In this document: positions 22,784 through 32,809 of the stretch, piece by piece
Position numbering within the stretch: position 1 is the stretch's first letter
Layout: each line of letters opens with the position of its first letter
DNA from: Glebionis coronaria
Lineage: Eukaryota > Streptophyta > Magnoliopsida > Asterales > Asteraceae
Length of the DNA stretch: 64,000 bases
Reading direction: 5' to 3'
Assembly: GCA_025667525.1 (NCBI GenBank)
Contig: CM046877.1
Location: 296,046,364 to 296,110,363, forward strand
The notes under the pieces: generated by a model
Databases searched by the model: none
The model's input: only the letters and a program-made list of their open reading frames with translations
Told to the model about the DNA's origin: nothing
Position numbers and translations under genes: made by a program

Positions 22784-24590
22784 TGATACATGACTTTTGG
22801 CCCTATAAAAATTAAAGTTCGTTATGTTGTTCTCTTCGAATTGAAAAACTTATGTTTAATGTGTGACTCAGTTATCTTTTGGTGGAACAAAAGTGTGTCG
22901 TTGTAGTGTTTAAAATAAATGTGCAAAAACAATTAAAGTAAAAGTGCAATTAAAATAAAATCTAAGTCTAATTAAAGTAAATGTGCAGGTATTTAAGAGC
23001 GCGACTAAAATTAAAGGGCAATAATGTAAATAACACAAACTTAAATCTAACTGAGGCAAACTTAAAATGCAACTAAAACTAAATCTTAAACTAAGGCAAT
23101 TAAACTTAAAGTGCGATTAAGGAAAAAGGCGGGAAAAATAAAGCTTAAAATAAAAGGGCAGAAAGTTAAAAACTAATATGACAAAACTGAAAATATCCCC
23201 TATTCGGAATAAACCCCTATTCGGAAAACTGTCACCAATCCGGAATAAGTTCTACTCGGAATATTCACCCTTATGCGGAATGTGCCTCCTATTCGGAATA
23301 ATACCTCTATTCGGAATATCTGTCCCTATTCGGAATAAAGTCCTACTCGGAATATTGGGCCTATTCGGAAAATCCAGTCTATTCGTAAAATTCAGCCTAT
23401 TCGGAAAGATCCTCCTATGCGGAATATCAAGACCTATTCGGAATAAAAGTCTCTATTCGGAATGTTGCTTCAATTCGGAATACAAGCTTCTATGCGGAAT
23501 CCCTATTCGGAATATAGAATATTCCGAATAAGCCTCACAGCTAAACCCTTACTCTGAATATAAAGCCACTATTCGGAATATAGAATATTCCGAATAGTCC
23601 TCCAAACAAAAGCTTACTCGGAATGTTTCTGGGCTCGATCTCAGGGGAAGAACAGTAACCATAAACCGAAGAACAAGGGATAAGAAAATAGCACGAATTG
23701 AACCAAAACAAAGCTAGATCAAACGCAAGATTAAATCAAACAAACAAATTAACATCTATTAAACATAAACAATCAATCCAAAACAATCAAACTCACAAAA
23801 CTTAATCAAAATAATCAAAACCCACTTAAATAAATCAACAAAAATCAAGAACATAAACATAAACAATAACCATCAAAGATTAAGAAAGGAAGAATGAGAT
23901 TAACAAGATAAAGATAAAGCTTGACAATAATTAAAAAGAAAAACTTACTTGAATTAAATGGTAATTAAGGTGCAAGACAAGGTAATTAAATGGACAAGTA
24001 TTTAAATTGACAAGGTAATTAAAGATGGAAGGACTAATTGTCACGATTAGCCAACAAGAATGAAATGTAAACAACTAATGACTATTTATAGGGGAGGATT
24101 AGGAAGCTTCCTCCCCTCTTTCATTTCTCCTTAATTACAAGCTTAAGTCCCTCCTTCTATTAATCTTCATTAATTGCGTCATTAGTCCTTTTCTTCTAAT
24201 CTTCTTTAAACTTGGACTTCAAGGACTTGTGGCTCGGGATTTCTTTGAACTCGTCTTTAAATTCTTTAGTAAAATAGACTTGAATTCTTCGGCTTTTGAT
24301 AAACTTCCGTCTTTTGACTTTTTCTTCGATAAATCTTCAGAATTGGTCGTGGACTTCCGTTCTTTTTGCACTCTTGACTTCTCGACTTCGTCTTTCATCT
24401 TTTTCTTCAATAAAAGTCCGTAAATGCCCGTGAATGTCCGTGTTTTCTCCACTTTTCACCTTTTCGTCCTAAATCACAACAAAAACACAAACCACGCATA
24501 ATTCCGACATAAAAGACATAAAATACACGTTTTGGTCCGGTTATTATTGTAATTAAATGGTAGAAAAGATGGGTGTTTACACACCTATCA
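22784..24590 (-). mobile_element. Element E 5' LTR (right copy)
   Basis: 1807 bp, same ends and same array (23200-23625) as the left copy. Flanked by TSD GAATA at 24591-24595. Confidence 0.93.
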
Positions 24591-27500
24591 GAATATCACT
24601 ATAAAACGGGTTTATTACGTCGAGGGACTGAATCACAATTTATTCTCGGTTGGTCAATTTTGTGATGCGGATTTGGAAGTGGATTTTCGGAAATCTACTT
24701 GCTATGTTAGAGACTATGATGGGAATGACCTTCTTACAGGTTCTCGTGGTTCTGATCTCTACACAGTAACTCTTCAAGACACATCTTCAACAAATCCAAT
24801 TTGCTTAATGGCTAAAGCTTCATCATCTCAAGCATGGTTATGGCATCAACGATTGTCACATCTCAACTTTGACACCATCAACTTGCTTTCGAAGAATGAT
24901 ATTGTGACCGGTCTTCCTAAGTTGAAATTCGTCAAAGACCATCTTTGTTCTTCTTGTGAGTTGGGGAAAGCAAAACGGAAGTCTTTCAAAACAAAGACTA
25001 CCCCTAGCTCAAAAGGACGATTGGAACTTCTACACATGGATTTATGTGGTCCCATGCGTGTAGAGAGTATTAACGGGAAAAAGTATATTCTAGTGATTGT
25101 TGATGATTACTCTAGATACACATGGACTTTCTTCTTAAGGTCCAAAGATGAAACACCAGAGGTTCTCAAAAACTTTCTCAAGATGATACAACGAAATCTT
25201 CAAGCTCAAGTCTTAACCGTAAGAACGGATAGGGGTACTGAATTTTTGAACAAGAACTTGCAATCTTACTTTCAAGAAGAAGGCATCGAACATCAAACGA
25301 CTATTGCTCGAACTCCTGAACAAAACGGCGTTGTCGAAAGACGGAACCGTACTTTGGTTGAGGTTGCTCGAACAATGCTTTCTGCTTCAAAATTACCGCT
25401 ATTCTTCTGGGCTGAAGCAATTGCAACTGCCTGTTATACTCAGAATCGTTCTCTCGTCATCCCTAGACATGAAAAGACACCTTACCACATCATCAATGAC
25501 AGGAAACCTACTATAAAATTCTTTCACGTATTTGGATCTTTATGCTACATCCTTAAAGACGGTGAGAATCTCGACAAGATGAAAGAAAAAGGTGATGCAT
25601 GTATTTTTGTGGGGTATGCTACATTGTCGAAAGGATATCGGGTCTATAACAAGAGAACAAAGATCATTGTCGAAACAATTCATGTGAACTTTGACGAATT
25701 GCCACAAATGGTACTTGATCACAACAGCTCAAGTCCCGCTCCTCAATGTCCAACAATGGAACCTACACACAACAGTGTACGTCCCGTGCAAGAATGTCAA
25801 CAAAGTACTCCTACAGCAGACTCAACGGATACGACACATATGAATGAGTTGGTTGATTTATATGATCCAATGTTTGATGAATATTACTATGGAAACAATC
25901 AAGTTGTGTCAAAGCCTTCCGTTGTCACCTCTACTGATGCACCCGAACAAAGTCAAAAAGACACAACTGCATCTACTTCAGCAACCGTTGCTCAAGAGAC
26001 AATTCCAGTGGATACTCAACAAACTCAAGAAGCTATCATACAACCAACATCACCAACTGTCAATGCTGAAGGAGGAAACAACAATCAAGCAGTCGATGCA
26101 CAACCTGACGATGAAGAATTTATCAATCCGTTCGGTACACCGGTACACGAAGTCGGAGAGTCTTCTACTCAACATGTTGATCCGTCCAACATGCATACAT
26201 TCTACCAACCATATCCATCCACTCACCATTGGACACGTGATCATCCATTGGAGCAAGTCATTGGAAATCCTTCACAACCGGTTCGAACACGCAAACAACT
26301 CGAAACCGATGGCGATGTGTGTATGTATGCACTCACCGTGAGTTCAACTGTACCTACAAACATCAAACAAGCCATGACTGATCATGCGTGGATTGAATCA
26401 ATGCAAGACGAAATTCATCAGTTTGAACGCCTAAATGTTTGGGAACTTGTTGACCGACCCTATGGAATGTCAATTTTAGATTTCAAATGGATCTGTAAAA
26501 ACAAACTGGATGAAGAACAAACCATCATCAAAAATAAATCTAATCTTGTGGTTAAGGGATATCGTCAACAAGAAGGGATAGATTTCGATGAATCATTCGC
26601 TCCAGTTGCTCGTTTGGAAGCTGTCAGGATATTCCTTGCTTATGCTGCACATAAGGGCTTCACGGTTTTTCAGATGGACGTCAAAACAGCTTTTCTCAAC
26701 GATCATTTGAAGGAAGAAGTGTATGTGAATCAGCCGGAAGGATTCGTCGATCCTCATCATCCTGACAAAGTCTATCGTCTCAAGAAGGCTGTATATGGAC
26801 TTAAACAAGCTCCAAGGGCATGGTACGAAGAACTTTCAAACTTCTTGGTGTCCAAAGGATTCTCCAAAGGTTCTATTGATCCTACTCTGTTTACTAATAA
26901 ATATGGGGATGACATAATGCTGGTGCAAGTTTATGTTGATGACATTATTTTTGGTTCTACGAACCCAAAACTTTCAAAACGTTGTGAAAAATTAATGCAC
27001 ATCAGATTTGAAATGTCAATGATGGGGGAGCTAAAATTCTTTTTAGGCCTCCAAATTCATCAATCCCCACGTGGTATCTTCATTAACCAAGCTAAGTATG
27101 CTCAAGAGATACTTAAAAAGCATGGTATGACCTCATGTGCTCGCGTTGGTACACCATTGTCGACCACATCCCTTGACGCTGACTTGTACTCATATCCCGT
27201 AGATCAAACGCGATACCGTAGTATGATCGGGTCACTTATGTACCTTACAGCCAGCAGGCCTGATATTCATCATGCCACATGCTATTGTGCACGATATCAA
27301 GCCAGACCTACTCAAAAGCACCTCAAAGAGGTTAAACGGATCTTTCGGTACCTTAAGAATACCATTCACATGGGACTCTGGTATCCGAGGGAAACTGGTT
27401 TTCATCTAACGGCTTTTTCAGATTCTGATCACGCAGGTTGTCTTGATAGTCGTAAAAGCACTTCTGGTAGCATACAATTTCTAGGGGAAGACATGCTTGT

Positions 27501-27902
27501 CAGCTGGTCATCAAAGAAGCAGGATTGCACTTCGCTCTCATCAGCTGAAGCAGAATATGTGGCTCTATCCGCGTGTTGTGCTCAAGTCCTCTGGATGTGA
27601 ACTCAACTCACGGATTATGGCTTCCACTTTGATAAAATACCTATGTATTGTGACTCAAAGTCGGCCATAGCCATATCTTGCAACCCGGTTCAACACTCCC
27701 GCACCAAGCACATCGATGTCAGATATCACTTCATCAAGGAACAAGTGGAACGCGGAATCGTGGAATTATACTTTCTCAGCAGCTGGCAGACTTTTTTACA
27801 AAAGCTCTATCGAAAGATAGGTTTACGTATCTCGTTGGCCGTCTTGGTATGAAGTATATGACTCCCGAAGACTTGGAGGTTTTGGCAAATGAAGCTGCTT
27901 GA
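24591..27902 (+). pseudogene. Element B pol: protease end, integrase, RT, RNase H
   Basis: Continues the protein interrupted by E; the frame is open from 24592 to 27597. The integrase carries the HHCC domain (WHQRLSHLN ... [10 protein letters not shown]), [15 protein letters not shown] and [11 protein letters not shown], so a complete DDE triad is visible. A Gln/Thr-rich hinge follows, then RT with [32 protein letters not shown] (YVDD) and [16 protein letters not shown], and RNase H with FSDSDHAG and [15 protein letters not shown] at 27598 follows QVLWM, and a frameshift near 27785 moves the end (LADFFTKAL ... LEVLANEAA, stop near 27902) to another frame. Apart from these two lesions the enzyme domains look unbroken, in contrast to gag. 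Confidence 0.93.
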
Positions 27903-29592
27903 TTTTTCTCTCATAATGACTTCTAAGCACATCACAGCTTAGGACTCGGACCTCAAATAAGGAAAGTTTATCACGAATGATAACTTATCCTTCTTAACGA
28001 GAAATTCATATTTCTCGGTCATGAGCTTCTCATAAAAACATTCAAAGTTTTTAAGTTCATGAAAAACGATTTCTAAGTAAATGTCATCTTAGAACGCGAA
28101 CTTCAACTTAAGGAAAGTTTATCACGGATGATAACTTATCCTTCACAACGGGAAATTTATTTTTCTCGGTCATGAGCTAGTCACAAAACAATCAAAGTTT
28201 TGAGCTCATGAAAAACGGACCCGAAAGGGAAGTGTACGTTTCAGTGCGCTTTCCCTAATCAATAGAAGAGAAGTCTTCTATCCTGATTATTTTAAAACCG
28301 TTATACACAACTTTTCAAGAATTTCTCAAAAGGTTTTTCTAAATCTTTCAAAATTGTGTGTTCAACACTCCCTTCCTCATATGTGGTTTTTTATATCTCT
28401 AAAATGTCATATGTTATTTTGATCAATTTTTGAGGGGGAGCGTTTTAAAATCAAGCCTTTAATGTTGTTGGGTACATCTCTAAAATTGTCATATTTTATG
28501 TATCCAACACATTCCGAAAATGATATTAAATCTGTCATATATTATCGGTAAAGGCATCTCAACTCCATACCTCAACATATTTTGTGGTGTCGTTTTTCTA
28601 AAATTTTATCAAATTTTGTCTCAAGACACACATATATTGTTGAGGGGGAGCGACCCGACTAAAAAGTTCCATGATTCATGCGTGCACACATGTTTCTCTC
28701 CCAATCGGTTTTCAGAAATTATCATATTTTAATCAATTGGTATCTCTAATATGATGTTTTTATATTAGAGATAGGGGGAGAAAATGTGATTAAAATGTAA
28801 TATATCGCAACAAGTGATCTTAAAGACTCAAGTGCAACTCTTTCCATCACATGCCAAACTATTTCGTATATCGATGCATGTGTGTAGGGGGAGCTTTTCG
28901 GAAATGTAAAACCTTCAAGTGTTAAAAGTTTTGATTTTTATCAAACACTTTGAATGGTTTTCAATGGTTTATGGTTACGATCTATACCCAAAACAACCTA
29001 CTATCCACGACGGAACGATGGAGTCAAAAGGTGGTTTAGGATAGGAAACTAAGTCCTATGATCCAACCAGAACCGGAGGGATCTACCCAAGGACATTCCA
29101 TAGCTAGAAATAGTTGTCCTTAGGAAAGATGGAGTGGAATGAAGCTGAATGCGGACCAAGTACTTAAGTTAGCACTGGAACAATCACAACGAGGTGCTAA
29201 TGATGACGTATTGGTAAGCATTTAAGGAGTTGAATATTCTATGCAACTTAGGCAGAAACCGGGTCAATACATCTATTGAAGACAAGTCATCATGGACCCA
29301 GTGATGCAATGCACAACCCTTCCCAGCCATTCGAGTTTCTCTCAAAAGAAACTTGTCTCATTGTCACGAAGATCAACACGTATCTATTGACTTTCTCACT
29401 CCGAGTCAGTTAATATTGAAAAGGTGGCAGTCTGCTCCAGCCTCCGATTACCAAAATGCACTTATTGAGTCTAGAGCCAATCGAGATCAATTTATCATCT
29501 CATTAGGACACAATCGAGTCCTACGCATTATCCTTGTGATATATCCAGAACATCTGAGTGATACGATTCACAATGAAGATGGAAATCCTGCT

Positions 29593-29626
29593 TGAGCCAG
29601 CATCAAACAAGCTCATGGTAGGTAAC
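29593..29626 (+). repeat. 3' noncoding hairpin unit 1
   Basis: TGAGC (29593) and GCTCA (29611) enclose a loop containing AGCATCAAACA; GGTAGGTAAC follows at 29617. The counterpart in D is on the minus strand at 667-689. Confidence 0.55.
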
Positions 29627-29794
29627 TTGTGCGATTCTACACGAATCAAACTTGTGAGAACTGGAAAGCAACTAAGTTTGGATTCTTAATTGAATCAAAC
29701 TTGATTCCAGGTTTCTTCGCAAAATCCATGTGATCTTGCCAGAACATTCAGAGTGACACTCATTAGTGTTCACAGTGACGAATGGAAATCCTTC

Positions 29795-29829
29795 CAGTGT
29801 CAACATCAAACAGCACTGCGGTAGGTAAC
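29795..29829 (+). repeat. 3' noncoding hairpin unit 2
   Basis: CAGTG (29795) and CACTG (29814) enclose a loop containing AACATCAAACA; GGTAGGTAAC follows at 29820. The counterpart in D is at 466-487. Confidence 0.55.
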
Positions 29830-30500
29830 TCACAAGATTCTCTATGAATCAAGCTTGTGACAAACTGGAAAGCAACAATGGTGCGATTATTTTAGAATCA
29901 AAATTGTTCCAGGAAATCTGAATTGACGACTCTAATCAGACGGATAATTTATCCTTATGATTCACTCTTTACGTTCGCAGTCTGCTTTGAGACGGTCGAG
30001 TAAAGAGAACTGGCTACTACCGCCGGGAAACCCTGTCAAGGAGGTTCTTAATCGAATCTATCTGATCACAGGTACGGTATTTAATACCGTTTAACGGTCT
30101 TCACCGACCGGAGGTAAAACGCTACCGAGTTAGGGTGAAATGTTCAAAGCCATTTCATCCGTGTCTATATATGTTGCTGCATATCAAGAAGGTGGCGTAG
30201 CTGTGTAACCGGATGTCGATTCAGAAGTCACAAGAGCACAAGATGGTGATAATCAAGATACCTAAGAATGTAAGAATGTAATAGGTCATCTTAGTCACAA
30301 GGAGCACAAATGAAGATCTCAAGCACTCAAAGTCAAATGACAAAGGCTCAAGATAAAGATCACGAAAGCATGAAGGAACAAAGCTGTTACAAACAAGATC
30401 AAGACCAAGATACAAGACCAAAGCAGGAAGATCTCCTCTGCAAGAATGTATTCACTCAATCATCTTATGCTTTTTAAGCTTTTTAAGATGACCGATACAT

Positions 30501-30510
30501 TGGGGGAGAT
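30501..30510 (+). other. Element B polypurine tract
   Basis: TGGGGGAGAT directly precedes the 3' LTR and is the expected plus-strand primer. Confidence 0.9.
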
Positions 30511-30877
30511 TGTTAGCCCTATATTTTATATAGTCGAACAAGAATGTAATAGGTCATCTTAGTCGTTAAAAGGTCTTGTATTGTAATAGGTTAGTCGGGA
30601 AAACCGGGCTTGGACTTTAAGCTAATATTGTCTAAGTTAGGGGCGTAAGCCCAAGACTAAGCCAAGCCCGGCCCAAGTCACAAACCCACGGCCCATGGAA
30701 AGCCCATTGGTTCGTGGGTATATAACCCTCTTTCACATGTGAAAGAGGGTGTTGGTTCATTTCATAAAACACATAGTTTTAGTGTAAACCTTCCACTTCT
30801 CTCTCTACTTTCTCTTTCTACTTTTCTTCTCTTTCTCTCTCTAAGAATCTTGTGTTATGGATTGAAAAGGAACAACA
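30511..30877 (+). mobile_element. Element B 3' LTR
   Basis: Identical by eye to the 5' LTR, with the palindrome at 30726-30749. TSD AACAG follows at 30878-30882. Confidence 0.95.
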
Positions 30878-30882
30878 AACAG

Positions 30883-31608
30883 TTCCACTTGATTGGTGGG
30901 GATGGTCCCTGCTGCCTTCATTTCATTGACAACAGGCTCAAAAACCTTTAGGTTATTGTAGATGTCATCAATATTCTTTTCATCGAGATCCTCTTTGTTC
31001 TGCCAAATGGATTTATAGACAAACCATTCCTTCTGAAGACTGTCCAGAAATCTTGCATTGATTTGCTCAACTGGTACTTCAATTTCAAAGAATTCCAGTT
31101 GTGCTATTAGATCTTGAAGTCTGTTGTAAATGGAGCCAATTGATTCATCCCCATTTGCTCTGAATGAAGGAAATTGGTTGATCATCTGCTGCTTCTTTTT
31201 CTTCTTGGTGGCTTCATTTCCTCCAAAAAATTTTCCAATCGCTTCCCAGAGATCTTTGGTTGTCTTATGTTTCCTGAATCTTAACTGATGTCTATCAGGA
31301 AGGGCTAACAGCAAAGAGCTGTGAGCTCTGACATCATGCCTTCTAGCCTAGATCTCCTTGTCTCCAAGAGCATCAGACTTCTTCTTGTCACCTTTGGAAC
31401 TTTCACCAATCTCTACCTTATCTCCTTTATCTTTGTCTTCAACCACCATTGTTTTGGTGAATTGATCACCAAATTCTGTGATCTCCCATAGAACATAGTG
31501 TTCCATCTTGAGGTATTGTTATTCCCATAATTCGAAGTTGTCAGGATCCAGGATGGGTAGTTTGAGGTTGTTGTAGTTGTTATTGTTTGAGGAAGAGTCT
31601 GAAGACAT
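30883..31608 (-). pseudogene. Element A gag, N-terminal part
   Basis: The N-terminal half of A's capsid protein, separated from 8853-10024 by element B. The start is taken at 31608 (MSSDSSSNNNNYNN). It reads LKLPILDPDNFELWE, then in-frame TAA and later TAG before the well conserved UBN2 part (KTTKDLWEAIGKFFGGNEATKKK, INQFPSFRANGDESIGSIYNRLQDL, NARFLDSLQKEWFVYKSIW). The frame runs into B at 30882. The protein would form the virus-like particle shell. The two stops and the B insertion inactivate it. Confidence 0.88.
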
Positions 31609-31656
31609 GATTGCAATGAGGTTTTTGTTCTTGGTTTAGTCATGGTTTCTCAACAA

Positions 31657-31668
31657 GCTCTGATACCA
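31657..31668 (-). other. Element A primer-binding site
   Basis: The minus strand reads TGGTATCAGAGC, a perfect initiator Met-tRNA type site, two bases from the LTR. Confidence 0.9.
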
Positions 31669-31670
31669 CT

Positions 31671-32186
31671 TGTTGATCCCAAACTCATATCTTAACCTTA
31701 GCTTGTTAAGGGTTGTGATAGAAAGAATAAATTCAAGCTATCACTAGAGAAACTATGCAATACACGCAGTAACTAAACAAGATGTGGAATATAGTGTTTA
31801 GCACAAGAACAAAGATTTTGACACAAAAGCATCACTTTAATATATCAAAGATATACGAATACCAAAATGGTATTAGGGTTTACAACCTTAAAGTTATGAA
31901 ATGAAAGGAACAGAAAAAGAGTAATTTTGCATGCAAACCTAGTGAGTCCTTTTATAAAGCAAGGACCCACGTACAAGATCACTACTAACAAACTAGGAAA
32001 TAATCACGGAGTAATAACTGAAACGCCTAAAGATCTCTTCCATGTTTAACCTAGCAGCAGGTCCTTTGACTTCTAGCAGGGGAACCAATCCCCTGTCTTC
32101 ACAATGTAGCAAGGTCTTCACTTCAGCAGGGGTAACTATGACCAACCAGCAGGGGGAACTTAGTATACATACTTTTATTCCTAACA
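31671..32186 (-). mobile_element. Element A 5' LTR
   Basis: 516 bp: minus strand begins TGTTAGGAATAAAAG and ends GGGATCAACA. It carries AGCAGGGG motifs at 32056, 32075, 32125 and 32148 with one inverted TCCCCTG copy at 32089. The matching 3' LTR is not in the window, so its age cannot be estimated here. Confidence 0.85.
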
Positions 32187-32809
32187 AAAACCCGAACTTT
32201 ACAACTTATGAACCATAATGGACTAAAGAAGCCTTATTCGACCATTAGGCCCAACTAGTTTGGCTTAACACCAATGGACCTACTCGTGGGCTTAATCCAC
32301 TTGGGCCCAACATATGAGTATGGGCCTGGTCTTAAAAAGTATAGATGGGCTAACATATATATTGTACTCTTAATGGGCTTATTGGGCCTTAATATGTAAA
32401 TGGGCTAAACTAGTATAACTAGTCTAAAATTTACTAACACATAACAACTATATGTTGCATGAGAAGACAAAATCACACTTGATCATCATCATACTTATGA
32501 TATCATCACATATACATGACCATAATTTTTTATAAAGTTATTGGGCATAGCCTACGACTGAGTATTATTTGTCTAGCTTCCCCGTGATCGGAGCACATAC
32601 TATACATCCTAATTAACGATCCCGCCTTCCCACACCAATGTGAGTTCATAGCCTCGCACTCTTTTAAATGTTTTATGAAATGTTTTGTAAACCCGCGAGG
32701 GAGAGAACATGCTAGTTTTTATAAAAACAGGACACGAGTTGTCCCGATTGTATGTTTATTTATATGGACCCGGTTGATTGAATGACCCAATAAATGATTG
32801 AAACAGATT
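32187..32809 (+). mobile_element. Element F 5' LTR, first visible segment
   Basis: Starts at A's right border and stops at G's left border. Closely similar to 54127-54748. AGATT (32805-32809) is G's left TSD. Confidence 0.85.

Larger units (their letters stand above)
15527..24590 (-). mobile_element. Element E: non-autonomous Athila-like gypsy retrotransposon
   Basis: Two 1807-bp LTRs (TGATACA...CCTATCA) are flanked by GAATA (15522-15526 and 24591-24595). By eye they differ by about 13 substitutions and two 1-bp indels. Transcription is on the minus strand: the primer site, an Asp-tRNA type TGGCGCCGCTGCCGG (22781-22767), abuts the right LTR and the polypurine tract GTGCAGGGGATT (17345-17334) abuts the left. 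The 5.45-kb interior holds one intact gag-protease ORF and 2.3 kb of noncoding DNA. No RT, RNase H or integrase is present, so it depends on a partner. E2 at the right edge is a second family member. Confidence 0.93.
27903..30510 (+). other. Element B 3' noncoding region with multiplied polypurine tracts
   Basis: 2.6 kb without convincing genes. AGGGGGAG-type tracts occur at 28431-28440, 28641-28650, 28771-28780, 28885-28893, plus the primer tract 30501-30510 at the LTR. A roughly 195-bp segment is tandemly duplicated (about 29520-29713 and 29714-29911), each unit with a small hairpin. A 25-bp piece of the LTR (30540-30564) is repeated exactly at 30272-30296. TCATCTTA/TAAGATGA arms (30460-30467, 30484-30491) lie just before the primer tract. 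D shows the same overall order. Confidence 0.8.
10025..30877 (+). mobile_element. Element B: full-length copia retrotransposon (Sirevirus-like)
   Basis: Both LTRs are 367 bp, start TGTTAGCCC, end AACAACA and are flanked by AACAG (10020-10024 and 30878-30882). A Met-tRNA-like primer site follows the 5' LTR and TTGGGGGAGAT precedes the 3' LTR. Coding order is gag, protease, integrase, RT, RNase H, so Ty1/copia. The 3' noncoding region holds four further polypurine tracts, a hallmark reported for Sireviruses. The element lies in the gag of A and itself contains gypsy E (15527-24590), which accounts for about 9 kb of its length. Identical LTRs indicate recent insertion, but gag and pol have several stops and frameshifts, so it probably moved with proteins supplied by relatives. 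Confidence 0.93.
2495..32186 (-). mobile_element. Element A: copia retrotransposon, split by B, 3' end missing
   Basis: The minus-strand order is 5' LTR (31671-32186), primer site (31657-31668), gag (31608-30883, then 10024-8853 across the B insertion), protease-integrase (8004-6700), RT-RNase H (6699-4395), noncoding DNA, and an extra ORF (3309-2495) cut by another LTR. The order INT before RT marks Ty1/copia. Removing 10025-30882 (B plus one TSD copy) rejoins the body. A sits in the 5' LTR of gypsy F: the flanking DNA from 32187 onward matches 54127 onward in F's 3' LTR, and AAAAC (32187-32191) is the probable right-hand TSD copy. Many stops and frameshifts make it inactive. Size, extra ORF and long gag suggest a Sirevirus-like (Maximus/SIRE) lineage; that is inference. 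Confidence 0.85.

Noticed and set aside
29617..29829. GGTAGGTAAC after the 3' hairpins as splice donors
   Set aside because: No intron or acceptor context was recognised, and the region is noncoding; it may still be a conserved signal.
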